Assembly (NCBI GenBank): GCA_963731285.1
Contig: CAVSUR010000009.1
Span: 372,001 to 436,000, forward strand
Direction of reading: 5' to 3'
DNA: 64,000 nucleotides
From: CAVSUR01 sp963731285
Lineage (GTDB): Bacteria; Actinomycetota; Actinomycetes; Streptosporangiales; Streptosporangiaceae
Positions within the stretch are counted from its first letter, which is position 1; each line of letters opens with the position of its first letter. The translations under genes were made by a program, and so were the position numbers. Below are positions 44,293-52,961 of this stretch, in pieces. The notes under the pieces are model-generated. The model did not search any database. It was given only the letters and a program-made list of their open reading frames with translations, and was not told the origin of the DNA.

Positions 44293-45548
44293 CCGGCAGG
44301 CGGCGCACGTTCAGCTCGCTGCGGACCCGCAACTACCGGCTCTTCGCCACCGGCCAGGTGATCTCGAACACTGGCAGCTGGATGCAGCGCGTGGCCCAGG
44401 ACTGGCTGGTGCTGGATCTCACCCATAACAGCGGCTGGGCGCTGGGCGTTACCACTGGCCTGCAGTTCCTGCCCATGCTGCTGTTCAGCCTGTGGGGCGG
44501 CGTCATCGCCGACCGGTACTCCAAGCGGACCATCCTCATGATCACTCAGGCGCTCATGGGCGCCCTGGCCCTCATCCTCGGTGTGCTGGCGCTCACCGGC
44601 ACGGTGCGGATCTGGCAGGTCTACGCGCTGGCCTTCGCCCTCGGCATGGTCACCGTGGTCGACAACCCCACCCGGCAGGCGTTCGCCGTCGAGATGGTCG
44701 GCCGCGACGGCATGGCCAACGCGATCGCGCTCAACAGCGCGGTGTTCAACCTGGCCAGGATCGCCGGGCCCGCCGTAGCTGGCCTGGTCATCGCGGCGAT
44801 CGGCACGCCGGCGGCCTTCCTGGTCAACGCGGCCTCCTACGGGGCGGTGCTGGCCGGCCTCAGGCTGATGCATCCCGCCGAGCTGCGCCCGGCCGACCCG
44901 GTGCCCAGGGCCAGCGGCCAGCTGCGCGAGGGGCTGGCCTACGTGCGCGCCCGGCCGCGGCTGTGGCTGCTGCTCGTGCTGCTGTTCTTTGTCTCGACCT
45001 TCGGGATGAATTTCCAGGTCACCATCGCGCTGATGGCGCGCGGTGTGTTCCATGCCGGGGCCAGCCTGTACGGGATCGCGTCCGCCGTCTTCGCGGTTGG
45101 CGCGCTCGGCGGGGCCCTGCTGGCGGCCCGGCGCAGCCGGCCCACCCTGCGGCTGGTGCTGGTGACCTCGCTCGCGTTCAGCGTGCTGGAGATGGCCAGC
45201 GGCCTGATGCCGTCGTTCTGGCTGTTCGCGGTCTCGCTCATCCCGGTCGGGCTGGCCATGCTGACGTTCACCACGGCCGCGAACTCCACCATCCAGCTGT
45301 CCGCCAGCGCCGAGATGCGAGGCCGCGTCATGGGTCTGTACATGCTCGTGTTCCTCGGCGGCACCCCGCTCGGCTCGCCGCTGGCCGGGTGGGCGGCGCA
45401 GGCGTTCGGCCCGCAGACAAGCATCATCGCCGGCGGCCTGATCTCGCTCATCGCGACGGTCGCGATCACCTTCGCACTGGCCCGCCAGCGCGGCGAGCGG
45501 GTTCGCAGTTACCTGCGGCCTGCCCAGCTGGCCCGCGCCGTGGCCTGA
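44289..45548 (+). CDS. MFS transporter (exporter) controlled by MarR
   Basis: About 419 residues of MFS fold: SSLRTRNYRLFATGQVISNTGSWMQRVAQDWLV at the start, SLWGGVIADRYSKRTILM (motif A), GMVTVVDNPTRQAFAVEMVG (typical of the EntS/NRE-like group), and TAANSTIQLSASAEMRGRVMGLYMLVFLGGTPLGSPL near the end. There is no ATG or GTG just before the first conserved residues. The CTG at 44289 overlapping the MarR TGA (CTGA) is the best-placed start; a GTG near 44207 would overlap MarR deeply. Probably translationally coupled to MarR. Confidence 0.82.
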   Translation: MTGRRRTFSSLRTRNYRLFATGQVISNTGSWMQRVAQDWLVLDLTHNSGWALGVTTGLQFLPMLLFSLWGGVIADRYSKRTILMITQALMGALALILGVLALTGTVRIWQVYALAFALGMVTVVDNPTRQAFAVEMVGRDGMANAIALNSAVFNLARIAGPAVAGLVIAAIGTPAAFLVNAASYGAVLAGLRLMHPAELRPADPVPRASGQLREGLAYVRARPRLWLLLVLLFFVSTFGMNFQVTIALMARGVFHAGASLYGIASAVFAVGALGGALLAARRSRPTLRLVLVTSLAFSVLEMASGLMPSFWLFAVSLIPVGLAMLTFTTAANSTIQLSASAEMRGRVMGLYMLVFLGGTPLGSPLAGWAAQAFGPQTSIIAGGLISLIATVAITFALARQRGERVRSYLRPAQLARAVA

Positions 45549-45588
45549 GCGCCGCGCCGTGGCCTGAGCGGCCCGCGCCGTGCCCTGC
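45534..45588 (+). repeat. Three imperfect direct repeats at the end of the MFS gene
   Basis: CGCGCCGTGGCCTGAGCG occurs at the MFS stop, again directly after, and a third time with changes (CGCGCCGTGCCCTG). Each copy repeats the stop codon; a slippage duplication. Confidence 0.7.
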
Positions 45589-45686
45589 GCGCGCGACCGC
45601 CAAGTCCCGGCGGCCTGATGTGACAGCCTGGGACCATGACGTCGGGCACCGGAGCTAGCAGCGCGGCTGCCGGGGAGTGAGCGCCG

Positions 45687-46310
45687 GTGCGGCTGTTCGT
45701 CGCGATCGTGCCGCCGGAGCCGGCCGTGGCCGGACTGTCCGCGGCGCTCGCCCCGCTGCGCCCTGACTGGCCCGGGCTGCGCTGGACCGGCCCGGACGCA
45801 TGGCACCTGACGCTGGCGTTCCTCGGCCAGGTCGACGAGTCGGTGCTGCCGCAGCTGCGCACCCGGCTGGCTCGGGCCGCGCACCGGCACCCGGCCCCGG
45901 CGCTGCTGGTCGCGGGCGCCGGGGCGTTTCCCAGCGCCCGCTCGGCCCGGGTGCTGTGGGCGGGCATCGGCTCGCCGCCGGCCAGTGCGGACCCGGCCGG
46001 CGCGGACCCGGCCCGGCCGGAATCGGGGCCAGCTGCTCCGGGCCTGCGGCGGCGGCCGCTGGCGGCCCTGGCCGCCTCGGTCGCCGCGGGCGCCCGCCGG
46101 GCCGGAGCGCCGCCGCCGGACGAGGGCCGCGGCTACCGGCCGCACCTGACCCTGGCCCGCTGCCGCCAGCCCGCCGACGTCCGGCCGCTGGTTGCCGCGC
46201 TGTCGGAGCTGAGCGGGCCGGCCTGGACCGCCCGCCATATTCACCTGATCGCCAGCCAGCCCGCCGGGCAGCCGCGCTACATCACCCTGGGCAGCTGGGC
46301 CCTGCGCTGA
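45687..46310 (+). CDS. thpR: RNA 2',3'-cyclic phosphodiesterase (2H family, ThpR)
   Basis: A 207-residue 2H phosphoesterase. RLFVAIVPPEPAVAGLSAAL is the start, WHLTLAFLG and RPHLTLARC supply the two H-x-T-x motifs, in the usual positions (about residues 43 and 150). The enzyme opens 2',3'-cyclic phosphate ends of RNA. A Pro/Ala-rich insertion lies between the halves. GTG 45687 is the start. It is convergent with serC. Confidence 0.9.
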   Translation: MRLFVAIVPPEPAVAGLSAALAPLRPDWPGLRWTGPDAWHLTLAFLGQVDESVLPQLRTRLARAAHRHPAPALLVAGAGAFPSARSARVLWAGIGSPPASADPAGADPARPESGPAAPGLRRRPLAALAASVAAGARRAGAPPPDEGRGYRPHLTLARCRQPADVRPLVAALSELSGPAWTARHIHLIASQPAGQPRYITLGSWALR

Positions 46311-46357
46311 CCAGCTCGGCGCTGACCAGCCTCGCGCTCGCCGGCTCCTGCGGCGCC

Positions 46358-47485
46358 CTAGAGCCGCTCGGCGGCGTAGTCCATGCAGGCCGTCAGCGCC
46401 TCCACGTCGGCCGGGTCGACCGCCGGGAACATGCCGATGCGCAGCTGGTTGCGGCCCAGCTTGCGGTAGGAGTCGGTGTCCACGATTCCGTTCGCCCGCA
46501 GCACCGCGGACAGTGCCCGGGCGTCGATCGAGTCGTCGAAGTCAATGGTGCCGACCACCGCCGAGCGCTGCGCCGGATCGGCCACGAACGGGGTCGCGTA
46601 CGGTGCCTTCTCGGCCCAGCCGTACAGGCTCTGGGACGAGGCCGCGGTCCTGGCCGTGGTCCAGGCCAGCCCGCCCTGGCGCAGCATCCAGTCCAGCTGT
46701 TCGGCCAGCAGCACCAGCGTCGCCACCGCCGGGGTGTTGTAGGTCTGCTGCTGGCGCGAGTTCTCGATCGCGACCTGCAGCGACAAGAACTCGGGAATGT
46801 AGCGGCCGCTGGCTGCGATCCGCCCGGCCCGGTCCAGCGCGGCCGGCGACATCAGCGCCAGCCACAGCCCGCCGTCGGAGGCGAAGCATTTCTGCGGCGC
46901 GAAGTAGTACACGTCAGACTGGGCCGCCTCCACCGGCAGCCCGCCGGCCCCACTGGTCGCGTCGACCAGCATCAGGGCGCCGTCGTCCGTGCCGGCCACC
47001 CGCCGGACCGGCATGGCCACCCCGGTCGAGGTCTCGTTATGGGTCAGCGCATAGACGTCCGTTCCCGCCTCGGCGCGCGGCTGGGGATGCGTGCCGGGCG
47101 GCGACTCGATCACCGTCGGTGCGTCCAGCCACGGTGCCGCCGCCGTGGCCTTCGCGAACCTGGCCGAGAACTCGCCGAAGGACAGGTGCTGGGCCTTGCG
47201 GTCCACCAGGGCGAACGCGGCGACTTCCCAGAATGCGGTCGTGCCGCCGTTGCCGAGCACCACGCGGTAGCCCGCTGGCAGGGAAAAGAGATCTTCCAGG
47301 CCCTCGCGGATCCGCTGGACCAGCCCTCGTACCGGGCCCTGCCGGTGCGAGGTGCCGAGCACTGCCGCGCCGGGCCCGGCCAGCGCGGCGACCTGCTCGG
47401 GCCGGATCTTGGACGGCCCGCAGCCGAACCGGCCGTCCGCGGGCAGCAGGCCCGGCGGGACGACGATCTGGCCGGGGTCAGACAT
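46358..47485 (-). CDS. serC: Phosphoserine aminotransferase
   Basis: A 375-residue fold-type I PLP enzyme of the actinobacterial SerC type: GRFGCGPSKIRPEQVAAL, GTSHRQGPV, LGNGGTTAFWEVAAFAL, LTHNETSTGVAMPV, LVDATSGAGGLPV, and the lysine in DVYYFAPQKCFASDGGLW. It makes 3-phosphoserine from 3-phosphohydroxypyruvate and can also serve PLP synthesis. ATG 47485 lies inside the citrate synthase gene end, overlapping by 8 bp, so the two are co-transcribed and coupled. The divergent PdxH gene nearby uses the same cofactor chemistry. Confidence 0.93.
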   Translation of the reverse strand: MSDPGQIVVPPGLLPADGRFGCGPSKIRPEQVAALAGPGAAVLGTSHRQGPVRGLVQRIREGLEDLFSLPAGYRVVLGNGGTTAFWEVAAFALVDRKAQHLSFGEFSARFAKATAAAPWLDAPTVIESPPGTHPQPRAEAGTDVYALTHNETSTGVAMPVRRVAGTDDGALMLVDATSGAGGLPVEAAQSDVYYFAPQKCFASDGGLWLALMSPAALDRAGRIAASGRYIPEFLSLQVAIENSRQQQTYNTPAVATLVLLAEQLDWMLRQGGLAWTTARTAASSQSLYGWAEKAPYATPFVADPAQRSAVVGTIDFDDSIDARALSAVLRANGIVDTDSYRKLGRNQLRIGMFPAVDPADVEALTACMDYAAERL

Positions 47486-48587
47486 CGCGGTCGAACACCT
47501 CGTCGGCGCCGGGCACATCCCGCACCGAGCAGGTCTTCGGGCCGACGTACCGGGCGCTCGGGCGCACCAGCCGCCCGGTGCGCTTCTGCTCCAGGATGTG
47601 GGCGGCCCAGCCCGCCGTCCGGGCACAGGTGAACATCGAGGTGAACATGTGCGAGGGCACCTCGGCGAAGTCGAGGATGATCGCGGCCCAGAACTCCACG
47701 TTGGTGGCGAGCACCCGGTCCGGCCGCCGGGCGTGCAGCTCGTCCAGGGCCGCCTTCTCCAGCGCGGCCGCCACCTCGTACCGGGGCGCGCCGAGCTCCC
47801 GGGCGGCCCGGCGCAGCACCCGGGCCCGCGGGTCCTCGGCCCGGTAAACCCGGTGGCCGAATCCCATCAGCCGGTCGCCCTGATCGAGCGCCTGCCTGAC
47901 GTAGGCTTCCGCGTCGCCCGTTTTCTCCACGGCCTCGATCATGCCGAGCACCCGGGCCGGGGCGCCGCCGTGCAGCGGGCCGGACATCGCGCCGACCGCG
48001 CCGGACAGGGCGGCGGCCACGTCGGCGCCGGTGGAGGCGATCACCCGGGCGGTGAAGGTGGAGGCGTTCATGCCGTGCTCGGCGGCTGAGGTCCAGTACG
48101 TGTCGATTGCCCTGACGTGCCGGGGGTCAGGCTCGCCGCGCCACCGGATCATGAACCGCTCGGTGATCGTCCTGGCCGCGTCCACCTGCTTTTGCGGAAC
48201 CATCGGCAGGCCCAGCCCGCGGGCGGCCTGCGCGACGAACGACAGCGCCATCACCGACGCGCGGGCCAGATCATCGCGGGCCTGCTCGTCGCTGATGTCC
48301 AGCAGCTGGCGCAGGCCCCAGGCGGGGGCCAGCATGGCCAGCGCGCTCTGCACGTCGACGCGGATGTCGCCGGAGTGCACCGGGATCGGGTACTGCTCGG
48401 CGGGCGGCAGCCCGGGCGCGAACTCGTTGTCGACCAGCAGTCCCCAGACGTGCCCGTAGGAGACGTGCCCGGCGAGCTCCTCGATGTCGACGCCCCGGTA
48501 CCGGAGCGAGCCGCCCTCCCTGTCGGGCTCGGCGATCTCGGTCTCGAACGCGACGACACCTTCCAGGCCGGGTACGAAATCGGCCAT
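47478..48587 (-). CDS. Citrate synthase (citrate synthase 2 type)
   Basis: A 369-residue citrate synthase. LRYRGVDIEELAGH, HGMNASTFTARVIASTGAD, SGPLHGGAPARVLGM and MGFGHRVYRAEDPRA contain the catalytic His residues, and LATNVEFWAAIILDF is near the end. It condenses acetyl-CoA and oxaloacetate. Length and motifs fit the small dimeric second citrate synthase of actinobacteria, which may also act on propionyl-CoA. It starts a two-gene unit with serC. Confidence 0.92.
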   Translation of the reverse strand: MADFVPGLEGVVAFETEIAEPDREGGSLRYRGVDIEELAGHVSYGHVWGLLVDNEFAPGLPPAEQYPIPVHSGDIRVDVQSALAMLAPAWGLRQLLDISDEQARDDLARASVMALSFVAQAARGLGLPMVPQKQVDAARTITERFMIRWRGEPDPRHVRAIDTYWTSAAEHGMNASTFTARVIASTGADVAAALSGAVGAMSGPLHGGAPARVLGMIEAVEKTGDAEAYVRQALDQGDRLMGFGHRVYRAEDPRARVLRRAARELGAPRYEVAAALEKAALDELHARRPDRVLATNVEFWAAIILDFAEVPSHMFTSMFTCARTAGWAAHILEQKRTGRLVRPSARYVGPKTCSVRDVPGADEVFDRDV

Positions 48588-48782
48588 CTGCAGAACCTCC
48601 GTCTTCCTGCTTGCGCTGCCGGCGGGCCGGGGTGGCCAGCCGAATCGCCGCGCGCGGGCACGGCGGTGGCTCGATGGTCCCCCCTGGGAAACCAGTCACG
48701 CTTATTCAACCGCGCGCGCCGTGGCGCCGGGGACCCAGGGAGGCCCTGCGGCCGGCCGGACGGTATGTGAGGATCAGGAACC

Positions 48783-49442
48783 GTGGACGCTGACACTCGA
48801 TCAGCTGCGTCAGCGGGCTGGCTGGACCCGCTGCGCGGGGGCCTGGACCTCCCGCAGCTCGCCGCCGATCCGCTCGACCAGTTCGCCGCGTGGATGGCCG
48901 ACGTGGTGGCGGCAGGCCTGCCCGAGCCGACGGCCATGGTGCTCGCCACGGCGTCCGCCAGCGGGCGCCCGCGCGCCCGCACGGTGCTGCTCAAGCACTA
49001 CGATCACGAGGGATACGTCTTCTATACCAACCGGACCTCGCGCAAGGGCACCGACATGGCGCAGGTGCCCCGGGCCTGCCTGTTGTTCGGCTGGCACGCG
49101 ATCGGGCGGCAGGTGATCATCGAGGGCGCGGTGGCGCCGCTGACCACCGCCGACAGCGAGCCTTACTTCCATTCCCGGCCGCGGGCGTCGCAGCTGTCCG
49201 CCTGGGCCAGCCGCCAGTCCAGCGTCGTCGCCTCCCGGGCCGAGCTTGAGGACGGCTTCGCCCGGCGGGCGGCGCAGTGGCCGGAGGGCACCCAGATCCC
49301 GGTGCCGGACTTCTGGGGCGGGTACCGGGTGGCCCCGGAGGCGTACGAGTTCTGGCGCGACGGGTCGCCCGGCCGGATGCACGACCGGTTCCGCTACCGC
49401 CGCGACGGCGGCGGCTGGGTCATCGAGCGGCTGGCGCCCTGA
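48783..49442 (+). CDS. pdxH: Pyridoxamine 5'-phosphate oxidase
   Basis: A 219-residue FMN protein. PLDQFAAWMADVVAAGLPEP, MVLATASASGRPRARTVLLK, GYVFYTNRTSRKGTDMAQ (FMN site), YFHSRPRASQLSAWASRQSS, VPDFWGGYRVAPEAYEFWRDG and the terminal RFRYRR...WVIERLAP are all characteristic. It oxidises pyridoxamine or pyridoxine phosphate to PLP. GTG 48783 is the start. It is divergent from the citrate synthase-serC unit. Confidence 0.95.
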   Translation: MDADTRSAASAGWLDPLRGGLDLPQLAADPLDQFAAWMADVVAAGLPEPTAMVLATASASGRPRARTVLLKHYDHEGYVFYTNRTSRKGTDMAQVPRACLLFGWHAIGRQVIIEGAVAPLTTADSEPYFHSRPRASQLSAWASRQSSVVASRAELEDGFARRAAQWPEGTQIPVPDFWGGYRVAPEAYEFWRDGSPGRMHDRFRYRRDGGGWVIERLAP

Positions 49443-49537
49443 CGGCCCGCCCGCCCGGCTCTGGCGGCTGCCCGCGTCCGCATTTGCCAGCGTGGCGGGG
49501 CAGCATAGCATCGTCGTGGGGGATGGCAGGAGGACGG

Positions 49538-50257
49538 TTGACGGCGCACGGGCTCATCGACACGACCGAGATGTACCTTCGCACGGTCTTCGAGCTTGAG
49601 GAAGAAGGGATCGTCCCGCTGCGCGCCCGCATCGCCGAGCGGCTGTCCCAGAGCGGCCCGACGGTGAGCCAGACGGTCGCGCGGATGGAGCGGGACGGCC
49701 TGCTGCGGGTGGAAGGTGACCGGCAGCTGTCGCTGACTGAGGAGGGCCGCGTGCTCGCAATGCGGGTCATGCGCAAGCACCGGCTGGCCGAATGCCTGCT
49801 GGTAAGCGTGATCGGGCTGCCCTGGGAGGACGTTCACGTCGAGGCGTGCCGGTGGGAGCATGTCATTTCCGATGACGTCGAGCGGCGGCTGGTCGACCTG
49901 CTCGGGTACCCGGCTCGCTGCCCGCACGGCAACGTCATTCCTGGCCTGGCCGAGCTCGGGGTGCCGCCGGCCGCCGGCCAGCGGGCGGCGCAGGCTTCCC
50001 TCGAGCCGGACGCGGCCATGACGAAGGTCGCCTCCCGCATTCCGGAGCCGGTGATAATTCGCCGGATTAGCGAGCAGATCCAGAGCGATCCGGCGCTGAT
50101 GCTTAGACTCAAGAGCATCGGGATTCAGCCTGGGCGTGAGGTAATGCTCGCGGCCAGTGACCACGGTGTGCGGGTGGCTGGTGAGGACAGTGTCGACGGT
50201 GCGGCAGCAGAGCTGTCCAGCCACGTCGCGGCGCACCTGTTCGTCACCAAGTCGTGA
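49538..50257 (+). CDS. DtxR/IdeR-family metal-dependent regulator
   Basis: About 239 residues. LIDTTEMYLRTVFELEEEGI and RARIAERLSQSGPTVSQTVARMERDGLLRV form the HTH; MRKHRLAECLLVSVIGLPWEDVHVEACRWEHVISDDVERRLVDLL is split over the metal-binding dimer domain with the conserved Glu/Cys/His ligands; an SH3-like C-domain (LKSIGIQPGREVML) completes it. It should repress iron or manganese uptake genes when metal-loaded. The start is either TTG 49538 (AGGAGGA 3 bases before) or ATG 49523; the family start favours the TTG. Confidence 0.9.
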   Translation: MTAHGLIDTTEMYLRTVFELEEEGIVPLRARIAERLSQSGPTVSQTVARMERDGLLRVEGDRQLSLTEEGRVLAMRVMRKHRLAECLLVSVIGLPWEDVHVEACRWEHVISDDVERRLVDLLGYPARCPHGNVIPGLAELGVPPAAGQRAAQASLEPDAAMTKVASRIPEPVIIRRISEQIQSDPALMLRLKSIGIQPGREVMLAASDHGVRVAGEDSVDGAAAELSSHVAAHLFVTKS

Positions 50258-50329
50258 GCCCGCCGCGAGCGGCCGCGTCCCCCGCGTCCCTAGCCTGTCC
50301 CGCCTGTCGCGGCTAACCCGGGTGGCCTG

Positions 50330-52585
50330 GTGAAGCCGCCGCCCGACATGGTCCTGGCCGGCGGCCTGGACGCCGGCAACGTGCTCAGCCAGGCCGAGAC
50401 CGGCGTCATCGCGATCGACCGGGCGGCGAACCTGCTGTACGCCAACTCCTTCGCGGTGACCCTCTTCGGCTTCCCCGGCGATGCGCCCTACCTGGTCGGC
50501 CGGCCGCTGGCCGCGCTCGGCTTCGAGGAAGGCGCCGCGCACCGGACGCAGTACCTGATCGACCAGGTGCTGCGCGGCCGCGACTGGGAGGGGACCCTGG
50601 CCACCCGGCGGTCGGACGGATCGCGGGTCTTCGTGCGGGCGCACGCCGCCGCGGCGCGGCACAGCTCGGGTGAGATCACCGGCATCGTGATCGTCGCGCA
50701 CGAGATTTCCGGCCTCGGCAGCCAGCGGGCCGGCAGCCGGATCGGCCTGCTGGAGCGGATCGGCGAGCGGCTGGCCGGCTCGCTGGAGCTGAGCGTCACG
50801 CTGCGGCAGGTGGCAGAGACGCTGGTACCGCAGTTTGCCGATCACTGCTTTATCGACTTGCTCCAGGGCGAGAAGCTGGTCCGCCGGGCTCAGCTGCACG
50901 CGCGCGGGTGGACTCCCGCCCCCGGCACCTGGGCGATGACCGGCGAGCAGGTCCGGTACGCTCCTGGCCACTTCTGCCGGGTGGTCATGGACCGGATGGA
51001 GCCAGCCGTGGTCACCGACGTCGAGGACGACCGCTTTGCCGCGCCCAGCCTGCAGGCCCCGGCCGGAAGCGAGCAGCTGGGCCTGACCTCGGCCGTCGCC
51101 GCGCCGCTAGTCGCCCGCGGCGAGCTGCTCGGGGTGCTGAGCCTGGCGCTGTCCAGCCTCACCCGGCGCCGGGAGCGGCGCTACAGCGCTGACGACCGTG
51201 ACCTGGTCGGGGCGATCGCCAGCCGGGTGGCCGTGGCGATCGACAACGCGATGCTGTTCGAGGAGGAGCGCCGCACGGCGCTGGCGTTCCAGACCAGCCT
51301 GCTGCCGCGCGACCCGCCGCCGCTGGACGGACTGGATGTGGCCTACTCCTACGTCCCGGCCAAGCCGCTGAAGACCCATGGCCAGGGTATCCAGACCCAG
51401 GTCGGCGGGGACTGGTACGACATCATCCCGCTATCGGCCGGCCGGGTCGGGATCGTGATCGGCGACGTGGAGGGCCGGGGCGCCCGGGCCGCTGCGGTGA
51501 TGGGCCAGCTCCGGGCCGCACTGCGCGCGTTCGCCCAGGACGACAAGCCGCCGGCCGAGATCCTGCGCAGGCTCGATGACTGGTGCCGCAGCCTGGAGCC
51601 GTCCTGGTCGGAGGCGGCCGGGCCGGATGACCCGCCCGACTCGCCCATCGTCAGCTGCACCTATCTGGTGTACGACGCCTGGTCCCGGATGCTGTCCTTC
51701 GCCAACGCCGGCCATGCGCCGCCGATGCTGATCACCGCGCGGGGCGTCGGCCAGCTGGATATCCGGCATCAGGGCGTGCTGCTCGGCGCCCGGGGCCGGG
51801 GCATGGCCGGGCTGCCGTCCTACCAGGAGGAGTCGCTCCAGCTCGAGCCCGGCGCGACGCTGGTCTTCTACACCGACGGCCTGACCGACCGGCGGCAGCG
51901 TGTCGGCGGAGCCGGGCACTACTCGGACGCCGAGGTCACCGACCTGCTGCGGCAGGCCGCGCGCCGGGCCGCGCGGGCCAGCGTGGCGGAGGTCGCCCGG
52001 GCGGTCGAGCACGCGGTGCCGGGCGACATCGACGACGACATGGCGGTGGTGGTCGTGCGCACCTCGCCGGTCGACCTGGCGTCGTGGGAAGGGCACTTCG
52101 GGTCCGAGCCGATCCGGGTGTCGGAGGCCCGGCGCCAGGCCATGCTGACCTTCCTGTCCTGGGGCATGGAGGCTGAGCAGGCCGAGCTTGGCTGCCTGCT
52201 GGTCTCCGAGGTCGTCACCAATGTGGTGCTGCACGCGGCGCCGGCGCCGGGCCGCCGGCCCGAGTTCGCGCTGGCCGCCGACGGAGCCGACTGGCCGCCG
52301 GTCAGCGAGGAGAGGGACGTCTCACCGTTCGCCGACGGCCGGGCAGGCCCGCGCGGCAACGAGTTCACGCTCCGGCTCCGGCGCGGCCGTGACTCGGTCT
52401 GGGTCGAGGTTTTCGACGCCGATCTGCGGCTGCCCAGGATCCGCAGCGCCGGGGAGACCGACGAGGGCGGCCGCGGCTTGTATCTGGTGGACCAGCTCGC
52501 GACCCGCTGGGGCTCCCGGCCGACCCAGGACGGCAAGGCGGTCTGGTTCGAGCTGCCGATGCGCGGCTGGCGCCCGGGCGGCTGA
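50330..52585 (+). CDS. PAS-GAF-SpoIIE(PP2C)-HATPase signalling phosphatase
   Basis: A 751-residue multidomain regulator. Residues about 15-130 are a PAS domain (AETGVIAIDRAANLLYANSFAVTLFGF); 140-310 a GAF domain (FADHCFIDLLQGEKLVRRA through NAMLFEEER); 320-570 a SpoIIE/PP2C phosphatase with VGGDWYDIIPLSAGRVGIVIGDV and LVFYTDGLTDRR; 590-750 a histidine-kinase-like ATPase with SEVVTNVVLHAAP and GGRGLYLVDQLATRWG. Such proteins act in partner-switching control of sigma factors by dephosphorylating an anti-anti-sigma. No such partner is in the window. GTG 50330. Confidence 0.92.
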   Translation: MKPPPDMVLAGGLDAGNVLSQAETGVIAIDRAANLLYANSFAVTLFGFPGDAPYLVGRPLAALGFEEGAAHRTQYLIDQVLRGRDWEGTLATRRSDGSRVFVRAHAAAARHSSGEITGIVIVAHEISGLGSQRAGSRIGLLERIGERLAGSLELSVTLRQVAETLVPQFADHCFIDLLQGEKLVRRAQLHARGWTPAPGTWAMTGEQVRYAPGHFCRVVMDRMEPAVVTDVEDDRFAAPSLQAPAGSEQLGLTSAVAAPLVARGELLGVLSLALSSLTRRRERRYSADDRDLVGAIASRVAVAIDNAMLFEEERRTALAFQTSLLPRDPPPLDGLDVAYSYVPAKPLKTHGQGIQTQVGGDWYDIIPLSAGRVGIVIGDVEGRGARAAAVMGQLRAALRAFAQDDKPPAEILRRLDDWCRSLEPSWSEAAGPDDPPDSPIVSCTYLVYDAWSRMLSFANAGHAPPMLITARGVGQLDIRHQGVLLGARGRGMAGLPSYQEESLQLEPGATLVFYTDGLTDRRQRVGGAGHYSDAEVTDLLRQAARRAARASVAEVARAVEHAVPGDIDDDMAVVVVRTSPVDLASWEGHFGSEPIRVSEARRQAMLTFLSWGMEAEQAELGCLLVSEVVTNVVLHAAPAPGRRPEFALAADGADWPPVSEERDVSPFADGRAGPRGNEFTLRLRRGRDSVWVEVFDADLRLPRIRSAGETDEGGRGLYLVDQLATRWGSRPTQDGKAVWFELPMRGWRPGG

Positions 52586-52669
52586 CGCTTCCCAGTATGA
52601 GCATGAGCAGCCGGCGCAACGGCGCCGGGCGCAGAGCAAGTCCGCGGTGGCCGGCGGGCCGCCGCCGGA

Positions 52670-52837
52670 TTATCGCTGAGCGGCCGCGTAAAGCGTCAGC
52701 ACGACCAGCACGAAGCCGGTCGCGACGGTCATCAGCGTCCGGCCGCTGACCGGCAGGCCGACCCTGCGCCGCGCGCGGGCCGTGAAGATAACCGCCAGGA
52801 CAGCCAGGAACCCGAGCAAGATCAGCCCCTGGGTCAT
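52670..52837 (-). CDS. Small two-helix membrane protein
   Basis: Fifty-five residues from ATG 52837, which has a strong GGAGGCAGGC site; the longer frame from 52942 lacks this. MTQGLILLGFLAVLAVIFTA and TLMTVATGFVLVVLTLYAAA are two membrane helices around a basic loop (RARRRVGLPVSGR). No family recognised. Confidence 0.6.
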   Translation of the reverse strand: MTQGLILLGFLAVLAVIFTARARRRVGLPVSGRTLMTVATGFVLVVLTLYAAAQR

Positions 52838-52961
52838 GCCTGCCTCCACGCGGTCGCTCATTCCGATCATAAGGGCGGCCGGCCTGCGGGGTAACCTCCA
52901 GATGAGCGGCAAATCCCCGCCGGGCCGCCCGGGGCTCGTCACCGCAGGGTAGGAGGGCCGC

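Noticed and set aside
44283..46244. 653-codon minus-strand frame opposite the MFS and phosphodiesterase genes
   Set aside because: Gln/Arg/Gly-rich with no family motif; antisense shadow of two clear genes.
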